Origin: an uncultured Caldilinea sp.
Lineage (GTDB): Bacteria > Chloroflexota > Anaerolineae > Caldilineales > Caldilineaceae
NCBI GenBank assembly: GCA_937928035.1
Contig: CALFWA010000106.1
Location: 1-8,457 of the forward strand
Reading direction: 5' to 3'
Length of the DNA: 8,457 nucleotides
The notes under the pieces are model-generated. The model saw only the letters and a list, made by a program, of their open reading frames with translations. It was not told where the DNA came from and searched no databases. The first letter of the stretch is position 1. Each line of letters opens with the position of its first letter. A program made the position numbers and the translations under genes. Shown here piece after piece: positions 6,967 to 8,457 of the stretch.

Positions 6967-7416
6967 ATGCATCGCACCTATTCGCTCTTGATTTTGATTT
7001 TCATTGCGCTCATATTTGCAGGTTGCTTCTCTTCTTCCGCCTCCTCAACGACCTACGCAAGCGCTCCGGCGGACCTAGATTTCGGCACGACGCGCCTGAG
7101 CGAGGCGGGCCGCTATCGCGTGAGCTTCACCAGCGAACTGAACCCGATCGCCATCAACCGGCTTCACACCTGGACGCTACATGTCGAGACGCCGGACGGC
7201 GCGCCGGTAGAGAACGCCGTGATTCAGGTGCACGGCGACATGCCGGAGCATCGTCACGGCATGCCGACCGCGCCCAAGGTGACGCAATATCTGGGGGATG
7301 GGAATTATCGGGTCGAAGGCATGCGTTTCCAGATGGGCGGCTGGTGGGAAGTGATGTTCGAGATTGAAGCGAACGGCGAGAAAGATCGCGTCGTCTTCAA
7401 TCTCATGTTGAGGTAG
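6967..7416 (+). CDS. YtkA-like lipoprotein, possible copper-binding
   Basis: A 149-residue lipoprotein. Residues 6-19 form a hydrophobic signal ending in FAGC, with C20 as the lipid anchor. The mature part has the beta-rich pattern of the YtkA-like / FixH-like domain: a strand with HTWTLHVETPDGAPVENA (about 67-84), then a motif rich in histidine and methionine at 89-100 (H89, M92, H95, H97, M99), then GDGNYRVEGMRFQMGGWWEV (about 111-129). Proteins with this fold are often linked to copper or oxidase biology, and the His/Met cluster would suit metal binding; that role is inference. The start is chosen for the signal sequence; the ribosome site is weak. It lies 52 bases after the rhodanese gene and 7 bases before the di-heme protein gene, with which it probably works. 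Confidence 0.78.
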   Translation: MHRTYSLLILIFIALIFAGCFSSSASSTTYASAPADLDFGTTRLSEAGRYRVSFTSELNPIAINRLHTWTLHVETPDGAPVENAVIQVHGDMPEHRHGMPTAPKVTQYLGDGNYRVEGMRFQMGGWWEVMFEIEANGEKDRVVFNLMLR

Positions 7417-7423
7417 CAGGGAG

Positions 7424-8457
<1,034 letters not shown>

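Overview
The window comes from a bacterium with moderately high GC, Tat export (two twin-arginine leaders) and lipoprotein sorting (two lipoboxes). The genes suggest respiration of sulfur compounds or a similar acceptor. The lineage cannot be fixed from this sequence. A Chloroflexota-like host is my tentative guess from gene style only. No rRNA, tRNA, CRISPR array, phage gene or insertion sequence was seen.

Left edge (1-538): the start of a minus-strand gene for a Rossmann-fold enzyme of the saccharopine dehydrogenase / trans-acting enoyl reductase type runs off the window. A spacer follows, holding a long hairpin that looks like the transcription terminator of the next operon.

Centre (539-5991, minus strand): a three-gene operon, read right to left, encodes a Tat-exported four-cluster iron-sulfur protein, a ten-helix NrfD-type membrane subunit and a Tat-exported molybdopterin catalytic subunit of 1078 residues. 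The gene order B-C-A, the subunit sizes and the Tat leaders on both soluble subunits match tetrathionate reductase (ttrBCA). The last two genes overlap by 4 bases. The expected electron path is quinol to NrfD subunit to four [4Fe-4S] clusters to the [4Fe-4S] and Mo-bis-PGD centres outside the membrane. Tetrathionate is the best guess for the substrate; polysulfide, sulfur, arsenate or selenate relatives cannot be excluded.

Intergenic region (5992-6467): this 476-base divergent region separates the operon from a plus-strand cluster. It holds a clear 8+8 dyad, a second partial dyad sharing its TGTCGGG half-site, a perfect tandem 12-mer and several TTCAC repeats. It is the most likely control region of the window.

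Right part (6468-8457, plus strand): a lipoprotein with a single rhodanese domain and an intact CRSGNRS active-site loop, then a small YtkA-like lipoprotein with a His/Met-rich motif, then a membrane-anchored MauG / cytochrome c peroxidase-like di-heme protein cut by the window edge. The rhodanese could handle sulfane sulfur made or used by the reductase. The YtkA-like and di-heme proteins, 7 bases apart, look like a functional pair at the outer face of the membrane.
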